A stretch of 64,000 nt of DNA, from the NCBI GenBank assembly GCA_030533445.1, contig CM060081.1, forward strand, positions 16,209,655 to 16,273,654, given 5' to 3'. A model generated the notes under the pieces. It saw only the letters and a list, made by a program, of their open reading frames with translations, ran no database searches and was not told the DNA's origin. The stretch's first letter is position 1. Every line of letters begins with the position of its first letter. This stretch comes from Cyprinodon diabolis (Eukaryota; Chordata; Actinopteri; Cyprinodontiformes; Cyprinodontidae). Below, in pieces: positions 1-10,926 of the stretch. The position numbers and the translations under genes are program-made.

Positions 1-170
1 GGTTTTCCCCTGATGTCTCCATGGTTCTGGTTAGTGTTTGATTTTTACGTTGGATTTTTGGATTCCTGTTTTGTTTGCCTGAACTCTCATTAAACCCTCC
101 AAGAACTCACCTCTGCCTCTCAGCTTCTGCTTTTGGGTCCAATCTAAAACCTTTACACCAAATCGTGACA
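1..170 (-). mobile_element. short TGTCA-ended repeat, cut by the window edge
   Basis: Read on the minus strand from 170, this starts TGTCACGATTTGG and runs through GGACCCAAAAGCAGA, GAGGCAGAGGTGAGTT and CAGGAATCCAAAAATC. The same ordered blocks occur on the + strand at 40852 onward (GGACCCAAATGCAGAGGC, GAGGCAGAGGTGAGTT, CAGGAATCCAAAAATC). The two are therefore copies of one interspersed family in opposite orientation. It has no coding capacity, and the other end lies outside the window. It is probably a non-autonomous DNA transposon. Confidence 0.65.
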
Positions 171-1058
171 GAAAGCTATGGTGGATTGCTACTTTTAAGT
201 CACAAGTTTTTACCCAAATTTTGTAGTCAAAATTTTGTAGTGGCATTAATTAAAGTGATAGTACGATGGATTAGAAAATGGAAAAGTAAAACCGTTTTCC
301 AACTGCAGCAAGGCAGCTAGTACTTGAATCAACACACACAATTTGAACAGTCCCACCAAACTGGACACCAATCAAAAAAAAAAAAAGATGCAATTCTCCT
401 TTGATTCTAGATTTTCAATCTTTATTTCTGCTGAGCAGGGGAATCTAATGAGTGAAAAGCAAACAAATATGGGCTACTGTATGGTGAACATTGTATACGA
501 TGTCTCTAGAGTTTATTAGTCTAAATATATTTCTATACCTTTCTTCAGTAGAAGCTGTTCTTCGTCCACCAAATTTTTCAACAGGGAGCTGTCTGCATAA
601 TTACAAAGTGTCCATGCAAAGGGGAATTGGTGCTAAAATTGATATAATTTGGCCACAGAGATGCATCAATTATGAATCAGACTTATGTCAGTTTATCATA
701 ATTCCTCTGCTTTTTCAAGACCAGGGTAAAAGGTCAGGGAGGCTGAAGATATTTAGCCACAAATAAATACATTCATTATCCTCAAGAAAATTATATATTT
801 TTGAATGTATGATGTAAATGTTTTATTTTGATTTCCCCACAGCAAACTCTTTAGGTCATTCCAGAGGATCCCGAGGCATTCCTTTGGCAAAGGGGTTGTA
901 GATACACTGGCTTTTTTTTTTTTTTTTAGGTGAAATTTCTCTACTAGGCAGCTTCTTGCCTTCAGAACTGGCTTCATGCTTTGCCTTATAGGTTGAAGGA
1001 GATCTAAAAACACTTCACACTTAATTTTACCCACAGTACTTTGTTATGTTATTTAGTT

Positions 1059-1572
1059 CTTCTGCCAAGATAAAAAGTTATCATCTTCATTATGTATATA
1101 ACAAAGAAATATGATTGACTTTAAGTCATTAGAACCAGACAAGGAGGGAAGGAAACAAAACACCTTGAACAACACTTTATAATGTATATGTATTGAATAA
1201 CTGAGCGATAACTTTTTTTTTTTTACAGAACTGGTAATCTTTCTCAGACTGGAGAAATGGCGATGGTAACAAATGGCAGCGCTTACAACCAGGCTCACTT
1301 CATCAGAAACATGGCCCAGAATAACAGTTGAAGAAGAATTTTATACATCTCCAGGGTTTACCACTGTCACATCATACACGTTTGTAAATGAGGAGACATC
1401 ACTGCCTCGAGCCATATCAAGATATTACAGTGTTCTCGATCAAGGATATTCCAAATGCACAGGGACAGAGACCTCACAGTTAAGAATTATCCATTCTGTC
1501 TGTGCTCCTATTTCATTCCCAAATTGTTGTTATGAACATTATGAAGATGATAACTTTCTATCCTGACAGAAT
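1059..1572. repeat. imperfect 44-bp inverted repeats enclosing about 426 bp
   Basis: Positions 1059-1102 and the reverse complement of 1529-1572 match at about 37 of 44 positions, with a shared core AAGTTATCATCTTCAT. The spacing and arm length resemble a MITE or the ends of a decayed DNA transposon. No target duplication is obvious and the interior does not match a transposase I know. A 97-codon open frame inside (1273-1566) ends in one arm and has no recognisable motif. Confidence 0.5.
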
Positions 1573-3107
1573 GATAGTCTTCATTAGATAAATTGCTTGG
1601 GAGAACATTAGCCTTAACACATAACAGGCAGGTATTATTAGGGTTTAACAAGCACATACATGAATAATAGAAAATAACCCTAACATATTGATGGGGCTTT
1701 TTATCGTCTGCTTTCCGGAGGAAGAAATGGGAGACAAAGCAAAAGATCAGGGAACAAAATGATATGGTAGGACACACAGGGTAAAAAAAATGGGAAAATG
1801 AAAAAGAGGAAGTAAAATAACGAAAGAAAACAAGCCAAGGTGTTAAGACGCAGCACTCAGTTAATTTCCCATTCAGCTTCCGATCCATAACGGGGTGGGC
1901 TGCCTCTATGCGCTCCTTTATGAGCATGAGGGATAACTGTGTGTGACAGTGGCTGTCAGTGATTCTAACTTGAGAGATATTAAACCTAAGCTCTCCACAG
2001 CTTCTCTCTCACAGAGGGCCTTACAGTGTGATACTATTTTTAAAATTGTCATTCCCTTCTTATGACACAGCTAAACTGACAGCTTTTACCACCAGATATA
2101 AACCACACCATCATGTCAAAGATTGGTAGTGTATTTTTCTTCTTTTTTGGAGGAAAAGAAAGTTTGAGGACTGACAAAAAAAGTCTCACATTTTCCCTAA
2201 TTGGAAATTTTGTTTCCATTTTGTCAGCCCATCTCCTGTAATTCTTTCATCCTCCGGTTTCTTATTTCCTCCTGTGTCATTTTCTTTTCTCAGAATGTTT
2301 GTGTGGATGGCCTATCAAACTATTTGAATTCCCCTCTCCCCATCAAAAGCGGGGCACATCAGCTTTGAAGAGTGACAAGCGCGCAGCGGGAGGGATCAAA
2401 GCAATGCAAAACTGGAAATTTAAGAGGAAGTTAAAAAGCATGTAGTTTTGCCATTTCCCTCATGTTCAACAAAGAGAAAACAGACACTGTAGAACAGCAG
2501 GGAGAGATGAGACATTATCAAACAGTGATTTTCAAGGATGCCTCCATAGTTCACGGAGGCACAGATGCTTTTGATAATGCTGTTTAACATAGCAACTCAC
2601 CCGTTCGCAGTAAGTCGTGTTAGCAGCTATTCCAGCATCCCCATAAGTGCAAAGATTCTTGTGAAATTGGAATATTTCAATCCAGCGGTGACTCTAAAGT
2701 CAGTCAGGTCGCTATTGGGAACTTATCCGTCTGCTCTGGTATGACTGTCATTTTCTTTCTTTAAAGGCTCTCACTAAGGTGTCAAAGCACCTTGGAATTG
2801 ACTATTTCAGATTGGTATATTCAGAACAATTCTGATATTGTATTTCCAGTTTAAATCAATCAAACATATCATTAAATAAGGAAAAATTATGTGGAAAATG
2901 TTTTTTTTTTTCTCACCATGGTACAATCTACTAATGCAGGTTTATTAAATCTAAATGTATTCTGGATTTTCTCCAATCCTTGGCTCTAACATATATACAT
3001 ATACAGGTTCAAATATATTTACAGCTTTACTAACATAGGACTTGCGCATAGTTTAAGAGAAAACCACACACAGCCTTATATGTTGACCTTATTAAATGTT
3101 ACTCAGA

Positions 3108-3220
3108 AGTGGTGGCCTAGTGGTTAGAAAAGAGCACTTGCATTCTGAATGGGCTACAAATAACCGGCTCACTGCTTTCTACGGATGATGGGGTAAATGC
3201 AGCAGATAATGTTCACTAGA
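3108..3220 (+). mobile_element. tRNA-derived SINE relic
   Basis: GTGGCCTAGTGGTTAGA at 3112-3128 contains a good RNA polymerase III A box (TGGCCTAGTGG, 3113-3123) in tRNA-like context. Downstream, a GGGGTAAATGCAGCAGATA segment resembles the GGGTTAAATGCAGA body that I associate with common teleost tRNA-derived SINEs. The B box position is degenerate. This is an old, inactive copy; family assignment is from memory. Confidence 0.45.
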
Positions 3221-5332
3221 ATCAGCAATGACAAAGATTATTGATCATGGGCTGGTCTACTGGTCTGAACCCTGCATTTAGGCAAACATTTAATAGATCT
3301 TTAACTGCTGGAATTTCAGGAGCTTAATTTCAGACTTTCTTCTTAAAGCAGTCTTTGTGATGGGACATTCTGATGAGCTGTATCCATCCAGCTGAATGAA
3401 GATTATATTTTGAAATGTCTTTTTTTTTTTTTTTTTTTTTCCATAGACTGCGCTCCACTCACCAGTCTGTCTGGTAACATACCAACCTAAACAAGAATTC
3501 TAACAGAATCCATACCTTACAGTTAGTACAATGTCCTTAGATGTGGTAAAACTACTGTCTTGTCAACAAAAACATTTTAACAAGGGACATCTAGCCTGCT
3601 TATATGATAACCTGAAGACTTAATGTTTAAGATGCAATGTTATTGAGTTGGCTCTTGTTTTGAATGTTGACCTTTCAGTCTGTAATAGCTTGCTCCTATT
3701 GACCCTTACCATTTGGAGGGTGACTCTTTGGATCAGATTATTAAAACTTAAGACACAAGTGGTTGCTTAAACCCGCCAGTGAGTGGTTTCACACTCACAT
3801 CTAAACTGGTTTTATAATAGATAAAGCAGGCTAGGAGGAATGTATGTGTAGTTCAATTATTAAAGGGCAGAAAGTCATGCAAGTGATGAGTTTATATGAA
3901 GTTCTGGCTTGCAGTTTAAAATGCATTTCTGTGAAAATTAACACATTTTGACTGCACTCTTCGTTCAAGCAGTTTTTACATCAATTTCATTTATGGCCAC
4001 TGCTTTAATGAAGTTTCATCAAACGTTCTTTTTAAAATAGTTTTCTTAGTAGACAATATCTACATCATGGACATCAGCTCTAACAGCACAACAGAGGTAT
4101 CTGAAGTTAGATCTATTTTGTTGCAAAACATATTTATATAGCCGGCTTCCAGTTGGATAATTTCAAAAATCCCAGTTAGGAATATTCCTTATGTGCTTAT
4201 GGACACTACAGTTGTGTTGTGTGAAATCATTGACATTAGCTCTCCAGAGTAGCATAAATAATTTTTGATGCAGCGGTGCAATTTTTTTGAAACCTACATT
4301 TTTTATGTCCAGGATAGGGGGAACAGTTTTGTACCCAATTGTCTTATTATGTAATTTTTGTAGAGTAATCAAATGCAAAACCATGTCCCTCATTCGGATA
4401 ATTGTGGTACACCCTATCTAAAAATACATTTTAGGGCCATCCTTTGGTGAAATATTGGACCTTTCAAGATGCCTGTTGAAATTTATGAACATTTAGCAGC
4501 TACATTGTTTGTTTCATTTTGGCATAAATCAGGATATGAATTTGTTCTTTGCCTTATTTTAAGCAGTTAGTGGTGATTATTAATATCTACAAATGCTGTT
4601 GTACCTCATGTAGTTAAAATCATAGCAGTGTTTTTGTGTGTAGGCCAAAGTGTAAAAGCAGTGCACTCTTATCAGTCAATAAGCCAAGCAGCCAGTGAGC
4701 AGGTTCCTATTAAAGGCACCCAGATACTTGACAGATGCTGTCCCAATTATGGTAGACAGCTCAGTCATAGCATATCAGTGCCCTGAGTGGTTGGCATCAT
4801 TTTGTCCCAGAATGCATCTCAGCGTGGAAATGGCATTATTCTGTCTTTTTGCTGCGTTTATCTTCTCAGCACTAACCACCTTTAAAACTTATATTCTTGT
4901 AATTCAAAGCAAACTGTAACAAATGTTATTTCGTAGGAGTTTTAATATCTGACTTGTAGGACCAACTGTGACATTTACTCCCACCAAGCAATATAAATAG
5001 CGTTGTGCCACTTATCACTCAGTTTTCTCTGTTAAACACTCTTATTATCAGAAATAGAAATATACGTAGTACAGAAAACATCAGTACTGGGAAGGATTAA
5101 AAAGACTTTATTGAGTTGGAGAAGCACAAGTTTGATTTATAAAAACTTTAGCCCATAATATTGAGGTGGTTTCATGAAGTTATTAAATGCATTTACATGG
5201 ATACTGAAAACAGTATTAGATGCCTTTTGTACACAGTAACGGAATTCAGCTCACTTACACAAGCATATGATAAATTGAGAAATGTAATACAAACAAAACA
5301 ATACAAAAGCATATAAAAATATTTGAATAACA

Positions 5333-5455
5333 TCCATCCATCTTCTCCCACTTAATCCATCATGGTTCTGCTGGGGCTGGTGCCTTTCTTGGGCAGTCTA
5401 TGGGCAAGAGGAGGGACAGGACAGGTCGCCAGTTTGTCGCAGAAATAAATACCAG
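5333..5455 (-). repeat. truncated SINE/LINE 3' tail (CATCCATCCAT family)
   Basis: This begins CATCCATCCATCTTCTCCCA and carries GGGGCTGGTGCC, CAGTCTATGGGCAAGAGG and GGACAGGTCGCCAGT. The same blocks, less or more diverged, occur at 24247 onward and at 41283-41375. In the longer copy they form the 3' part of a minus-strand retroelement, so this is a 5'-truncated insertion in the same orientation. Confidence 0.5.
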
Positions 5456-6262
5456 GGCAAATTAAATCAAATCAAATCTTACTTGGGTTGAAGACCAGTG
5501 AGAAAAAGTACATTTTTAAATGAGTTTTTAAAATTGACCTTGACAGGATCTTTCAATTAGGTGTTTGAGACCTTTGTGATTTTTTCTGTTCTTGAAAACC
5601 CTGACTTATGCAATCAGACAGTGATTAAAAAAAATAGAAAAGATTATACAGAAATGCCTATAACAATTGATGATAATAAATGACCTAATTGTACATAGAT
5701 AATTTATGTTTTTTTATTTAATTTGTCAGAAAGTTCATTGACAACTCTAATAAAAAATTTTTTAAAAGTTCCGCCAATTATTTCATGGTTCAGGCTATAA
5801 AAGTTTAAGAGTCAGTCAAAGTTGAAAATGGTCTTACCTGTGGTTTATCTGGGAAACACATGTAGTTTGATATCATCAACAATAATGATCTGGCCAAAGT
5901 CTACAACAGAAATAAAGAAAATACACTGATAATAAGTTCTCATTATATTTGGTAGAGGACGGCAAACAGTGGTGGGTCAGAACGACCCAGAAATGTTTGC
6001 TGTAACTAATGTGTAATTTATGAATGACTGGACAATTTAAAAAGTACTAGGAATTCAGCAATGTTCTGTTTTCCCATCAGTAGGGTTTTGGATATGGCCC
6101 TGTGACTGTTTCCATAAAATGTGAATCACTGATGCTTTATACTTTCTATAGATTTATCAAACGCCAATACAACCTCACACCCAACGGATAACATACTGAT
6201 GCTTGGTCAAGTGGCCTGCATGTCAGATACTGGCTCGACAGGGATGCCCCTCTTGTCACTAG

Positions 6263-6537
6263 CTGACTCATGGGGTTCATGACAGGTTGTAGTTACAACT
6301 TCTTAAAATTGTTCCATTAGTTGTGAAGTAAAAACTTACCACTAACCTTTCCCTTACTCTTACCCTAACCCCTGAAACCTAACACAACAAAGTATACATG
6401 TTACCATACATATACTACCAGACGAACTCTGTAGGTTAAAGGGTTAGGGTTAGGGTTAGAAAATTGTTGTGGGTTACGTGCGTGTCACATCATACAATGT
6501 CCAACACCTGTCATTTACCAATGAGTCCCATGAGTTG
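6263..6537. repeat. fold-back repeat with telomere-like motifs in both arms
   Basis: The left arm (ACTCATGGGG, then ATGACAGGTTG) is matched in inverse orientation on the right by CACCTGTCAT and CCCATGAGTT, with a 10-nt insertion between the blocks on the right. Inside, the left half carries TACCCTAACCCC and the right half carries three tandem TTAGGG units (6441-6459) in the opposite orientation. The layout suggests a palindromic or MITE-like element rather than a healed chromosome break. Confidence 0.45.
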
Positions 6538-7299
6538 GGAGTGAGAATGAGTTTTTACACATTTTACAGTATTAAGTTGCTATTAACCCCATCTCAAACC
6601 AGGAAACAACCGGGCTAATGCTATTGGTCCACACAGTTTTTAAGGTTATTATTTTGCTACTGTTTTGATTGAAGAAAATCTTTTTTTTAAGTCTGACATT
6701 TAAAAAAGTTCAAAGAATAAAGTTAAACTAGGATTAAACTTTAATACTATGTAAAATATCTTTTCAACAGAAAAAATGACTTGTTGCTGACTTCTTTATT
6801 ATATTTTTTTACTGTAGTATTTTTGTTTTCTTTTTTTTATTTAAATAATTGTTGTTATTATCTACTTTTTGAAAACCCTTTTAAATCAGGTCAAAAGATA
6901 ATCAAAGGTTACAATTCACTGCCGTTCTTCCTTCTGAAACCACAGGTGAGATTCCTCTGAGTCTGCTAACCACAGGGAGTGTGTATTTGCCCTAAAGGGA
7001 AATAGACATTACTGAGTCTATCAAGACCAATAAAATAAAGAGAGAGACGGGGGAATATAGGCCTGAACGACCCTGTGCTGATGAGACATAAAAGAGGCTA
7101 TCAAGGAGTACAAAGCCCAGATTCCTATTATGGAGTAACATTAACTCATACCACAGTGGAACCTTTAACAGTCCCAAGGGTGTCTGTTGTACACTGTCCC
7201 CTTTATGACACAGTGGTTGAAGGGTAGCTGTTGTTCTTCCAAATAGAGGCCCGACGTTACGCTTCGCTTGAGCAAGTTTATCCTTGTCTAAATGCAGTT

Positions 7300-7620
7300 T
7301 TGTTCATTTTGCTGTATGGCACCAAGTAACTCAGGGGGTTAGCGGCTGAATCAGAGAATACCATCAAATAAGCAACAAATTAGTTTTGCTTTATGGAGGC
7401 ATCAAACTACTCATGCTGATCGGGTGATCAAGCAGTGCTGGATCAATTAAAAGAGATTTGGGCAGAAGGAAACTCTGTGCCACACTAATTAGGCAACCAG
7501 CAGCTTAGCTCAATAAATGGAAATGTGTTCATTTCCATTCCTCTTTTCTGCTGTCTGAATGCCTCATCAGATGTTTTAGCGAACATATATTCTTCATCCT
7601 AATTTCCACAAGGCTTCATT
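7300..7620. promoter_or_regulatory. possible conserved intronic regulatory stretch
   Basis: A stretch of non-repetitive, complex sequence with a TAATTA homeodomain-type core at 7486-7491 and further AT-rich homeodomain-like sites. The composition differs from the surrounding low-complexity intron. This is only inference from composition; no conservation data are available here. Confidence 0.15.
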
Positions 7621-8239
7621 GCGTTCAGTCTTTGTACCTCCCTGTTTGCATGACTTTCCAGTTCAACTTGCACAGACAGCCTGTCCCGAAGGAACCCATC
7701 AGTTTTCAGTAATCAAGAAAACATTTCAAAGAAAAGAAAAATACAGTTTGACCAAGTCAAACAGCCATTGATTTCTTTTTCTTCCATTTGCGTCTGCCTC
7801 TTAACAGTTGTAGTCTGATTAATAGTTCTTTTACCACTATGGGGCTACTAAAGAGACATAGAGAGTTTTAGTGTACAGACTAAGAGAAAGAAATAGTGAG
7901 AGGAGGACAGAAGTCCTTTATTAGCATTCCATTAAAATAGCTCAATAGAGCAGTTGTCACTCATGGGATTCCCAGGCCTCCAGGAAGTTATGCTTGTATT
8001 AATTTCATTGATACAAAGACTCTTCATTAAGAGACAGCAGTGAGTATGACATGTGGTCTCAGGGGGTCTTTATGTGGAATCTGAAGCAGAGGCCTGTTTT
8101 CTTCTCATAGGGCGTCACACCAATGTGCCAACTGTTACAGTCAGCTTCAAAAATATGCTGAATAGATTGAGGGAATGCCACTTCTTTGCAGGATGGAACA
8201 ATAGGGCTGTAAATTTCAAAAAAGTTCAAAAAACAAACC

Positions 8240-8320
8240 AGTGGACTTTGTTTCCCAAGTTTGAAGACATTTCACTTCCCATCCAGGAAGTTTTCTCAAT
8301 TGAGAAAGCTTCCACTACTT
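8240..8320. repeat. short repeat fragment (GAAGACATTTCAC type)
   Basis: GAAGACATTTCACTTCCCAT followed by CCAGGAAGTTTTCTCAATTG resembles a segment often seen in teleost repeats linked to Penelope-like retroelements (GAAGACGTTTC...CATCCAGGAAG). It is short and diverged, and no coding part of such an element is present. Confidence 0.25.
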
Positions 8321-9520
8321 CACATACTGGCTTACATGGATCATCCTTATGATTCCTGATCGGGAGGTGATCATAGGGGGCTAATCGCCCCTCTTTACCC
8401 CCTGTATACTACACGACATAGGACGCACAATGGAGTGGAGTCGGCCCGAAAAGGCCCAAAAAAATCGTACAGTGTATGCCCGGATTAGGAGTGTAATATT
8501 TAGGCATGTATGTATATTTAGACATTTCTATGAGGAATTACAGGACAGCTCAACTGTTATTCCCTCTTAAAACAGCTTAAATCATACAGGGATGTATCGC
8601 ACCATGTGCTCGTTACTCAGCATTATTGGGTGTTTGCTCATTTTAATACTGAAAGTCTTCGTTGGTGTGGCCCTGAATTTTGAAGTGATAGTTAACATGA
8701 CGGATCAATTGAAACAGCTATCCGAGGCCAGTCTAAAGATGGTAACTCGGTTGAGTCTGGTAAAGAATTTACAGAGGGCCTAAAATAATTTCATAAAGTC
8801 CATTTCACTGTCATAAATAGTCTACAAATGGGAAAAATTTCAAAGCAAAGAATATTTTCTCTGCCTGTCGTCTAACAGGGTTCTCCATTAAAAGCAGATT
8901 ACAAGACAGCTCTGAAGACACTAATGATGGTGGCAAATGATTGCACTGTGTTATTTATTCCATAATTACATTCTGCCTTGATTGACAGATAGTGGACCTT
9001 GTGAATGGTTGATGTAATTAGTCTCCCAGTACTATTGTGAAACACACAGTCCAAACAGAACAGCATAAGTGCATCAATTGACATAGGTTATACAACACCG
9101 TACACTACCTGCAGAGTCCACAAATGAACGTAGTGTGAAGTGAGCTCAGGAAATGAAAATTGCAGCAGTGAAAGCAACTGCAGAGTGCCTCAATGTGGGT
9201 GTGGGAGTGCCACATTGAAAATTAAGAGAGGGAGTATCATGTTCAAACAGTGAAATGTTTTATGCAGAGGCCTCTGTCACTGCTGAACGGATGAAGTAAT
9301 TTCATTTTCATGGATGATCTGCAGTGCCACAGACCAGCAAAATTGCATAGGAGGGGAAGAGAAAGATAGAGCTTGGGGGAAAATTAAGCAGTCAAACATA
9401 CCTTTTTTTCCCCCTGGATTCTTTGATTATTCCATCGTACTAGTAACCATAGTGACGATGTACACCCAATTGAACTTGCAGTGGTTGGATGAGGAGGAAA
9501 TTATACACAAACACATAAAT

Positions 9521-9541
9521 GTATATATACATGTATGTATG

Positions 9542-9578
<37 letters not shown>
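9521..9578. repeat. GTAT/AT microsatellite
   Basis: Compound simple repeat: a few GTAT units followed by a TA run of about 30 bp. It creates spurious open frames of alternating Tyr and Ile on both strands. Confidence 0.95.
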
Positions 9579-9579
<1 letters not shown>

Positions 9580-9749
9580 AGAACAAATAATACATATCTG
9601 ATATGGTTTCATGAAATACACTGAGTACTTTGTTCTGTAGAAAGTTAAATGTGCTGATATCAAAATCACACAAAAAAAATCATCAATAAATATCAAAATT
9701 GGAAATCAAATTTGTTTACCAATCCAGGACTGGATTTGGACTTTTACAC

Positions 9750-10832
9750 CTAATTAAAGTTGGAAAAACAATATAGTCAGATACAACTTTGACGTAATGT
9801 TCTTAAAACAGGGCAAAATGAGGCTCAGTATTTTTGTGTGGTCTCCACGTGGCTGTGTGACCTCCCTACAATGTCTGGACATACTCCCGATAAGATTGCA
9901 GATGGTCTACAGGGGGATCTCTTCCCAGATGTGGACTGAAACAACTGCTGGATAGTCTGTGGTGCAACATGATGTTGGTGGATGGTTCAAGACATAATGT
10001 CCCAGATGTGCTCGATCAGATGTTCAGGGCAGGCCAGTCCATAGCTTCAATGGCTTCATCTTGCAGGAAGTGCTGACACACTCCACCCACATGAGGTCCA
10101 GAATTGTACTGCATTGGGATGAACCCTGGGCCAACCTTAACAGAATATGGTCTCACAAGGGGTTTGAGGATCTCATCTCAGTAGCAGTCATGCTACCTCT
10201 GGTGATCACATGGACCCACTGCCAAACCTGTCATGCTGAAGGATTTTGCAGGCAGCAGATCACCTTCCATGGTGTCTCCACAATCGTCTGTCACACGTCT
10301 TTCACATGTCCTCAGTGCAAACCTGATTTCATCTGTGAAAAGCATACTGCGCAACTGGTGAATTTGCGAATCTTGTTGTACTTTGGCAAATGTAGAGTGT
10401 CCTGCACTGTGTTGGGCTGTGAGCATAACCGACATTTGTGGACGTCGGCCCTCATACCATCCTCATGGAGTCGGTTTCTAGCTGTGCAAACAAATGCACA
10501 TTTGTGCAATGCTCAAGGTCATTTTTAAGGGCTCTGGCTGTACTCCTCATGTTCCTCCTTGCACAGGAGTCATGGCCTCCTCCTCCTTGACTCCTGGTGC
10601 ACTGGTCTGTCTCCTGGTAGCACCTCCAGCTAGAACTGGTTCACTCCTTTATTGAGTGTGTCTTGGTAATTGCCAATATTTCCACCTGTTGGCTATTTAA
10701 TTTGCACAAGAGATGTAAAATTGTTTGTCAATTAGTGTTTCTTCTTAAATGGACAGTTTTATTTCAGAGCAGTTTAATTTGATTTAAGATATATAGTTTT
10801 GCGTACACGTCCCCTCTATATTTGAGCAGTGT
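9750..10832 (-). mobile_element. decayed Tc1-like DNA transposon
   Basis: The minus strand carries broken pieces of a Tc1/mariner transposase. VRNRLHEDGMRA-like sequence lies near 10440-10480, and LFTDEIRFALRTCERR near 10300-10350 corresponds to the first catalytic Asp region (usually FTDESRF). On the + strand, blocks such as CAGATGTGCTCGATCAGATG, GCTGACACACTCCACCCACA and the terminal TTTGAGCAGTGT at 10821-10832 match a Tc1-like family I recall from several teleosts. The left end is unclear. The frame is interrupted by many stops and deletions, so no protein can be made. The right end runs directly into a GTAT/AT microsatellite. Confidence 0.7.
10193..10509 (-). pseudogene. Tc1-like transposase remnant
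   Basis: Two overlapping minus-strand frames share the remnant. One (10312-10509) contains NRLHEDGMRADVHKC, the helix-turn-helix to catalytic-domain junction. The other (10193-10435) contains VMLTAQHSAGH and LFTDEIRF, the start of the DDE domain, with Ile in place of the usual Ser after DE. The later catalytic Asp and Glu blocks are not readable in frame. Intact relatives are about 340 residues long. The change of frame between the two pieces and the missing C-terminus show that it is dead. Confidence 0.65.
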
Positions 10833-10867
10833 GTATGTATGTATGTATGTATGTATGTATGTATGTA

Positions 10868-10922
<55 letters not shown>
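10831..10922. repeat. GTAT/AT microsatellite
   Basis: About nine GTAT units followed by a TA run of roughly 45 bp. It abuts the end of the Tc1-like relic, so it may have expanded from the TA target site. Confidence 0.95.

Positions 10923-10926
<4 letters not shown>

Noticed and set aside
1508..1927. 139-codon open frame on the minus strand
   Set aside because: It begins within one inverted-repeat arm and has no family features. Its hydrophobicity comes from AT-rich codons.
6441..6459. Telomere repeat as evidence of an ancient chromosome fusion
   Set aside because: Only three units, embedded in a fold-back element with opposed units on the other side.
10061..10528. 155-codon open frame on the plus strand
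   Set aside because: It is the antisense shadow of the decayed Tc1-like transposase; the minus strand carries the recognisable motifs.
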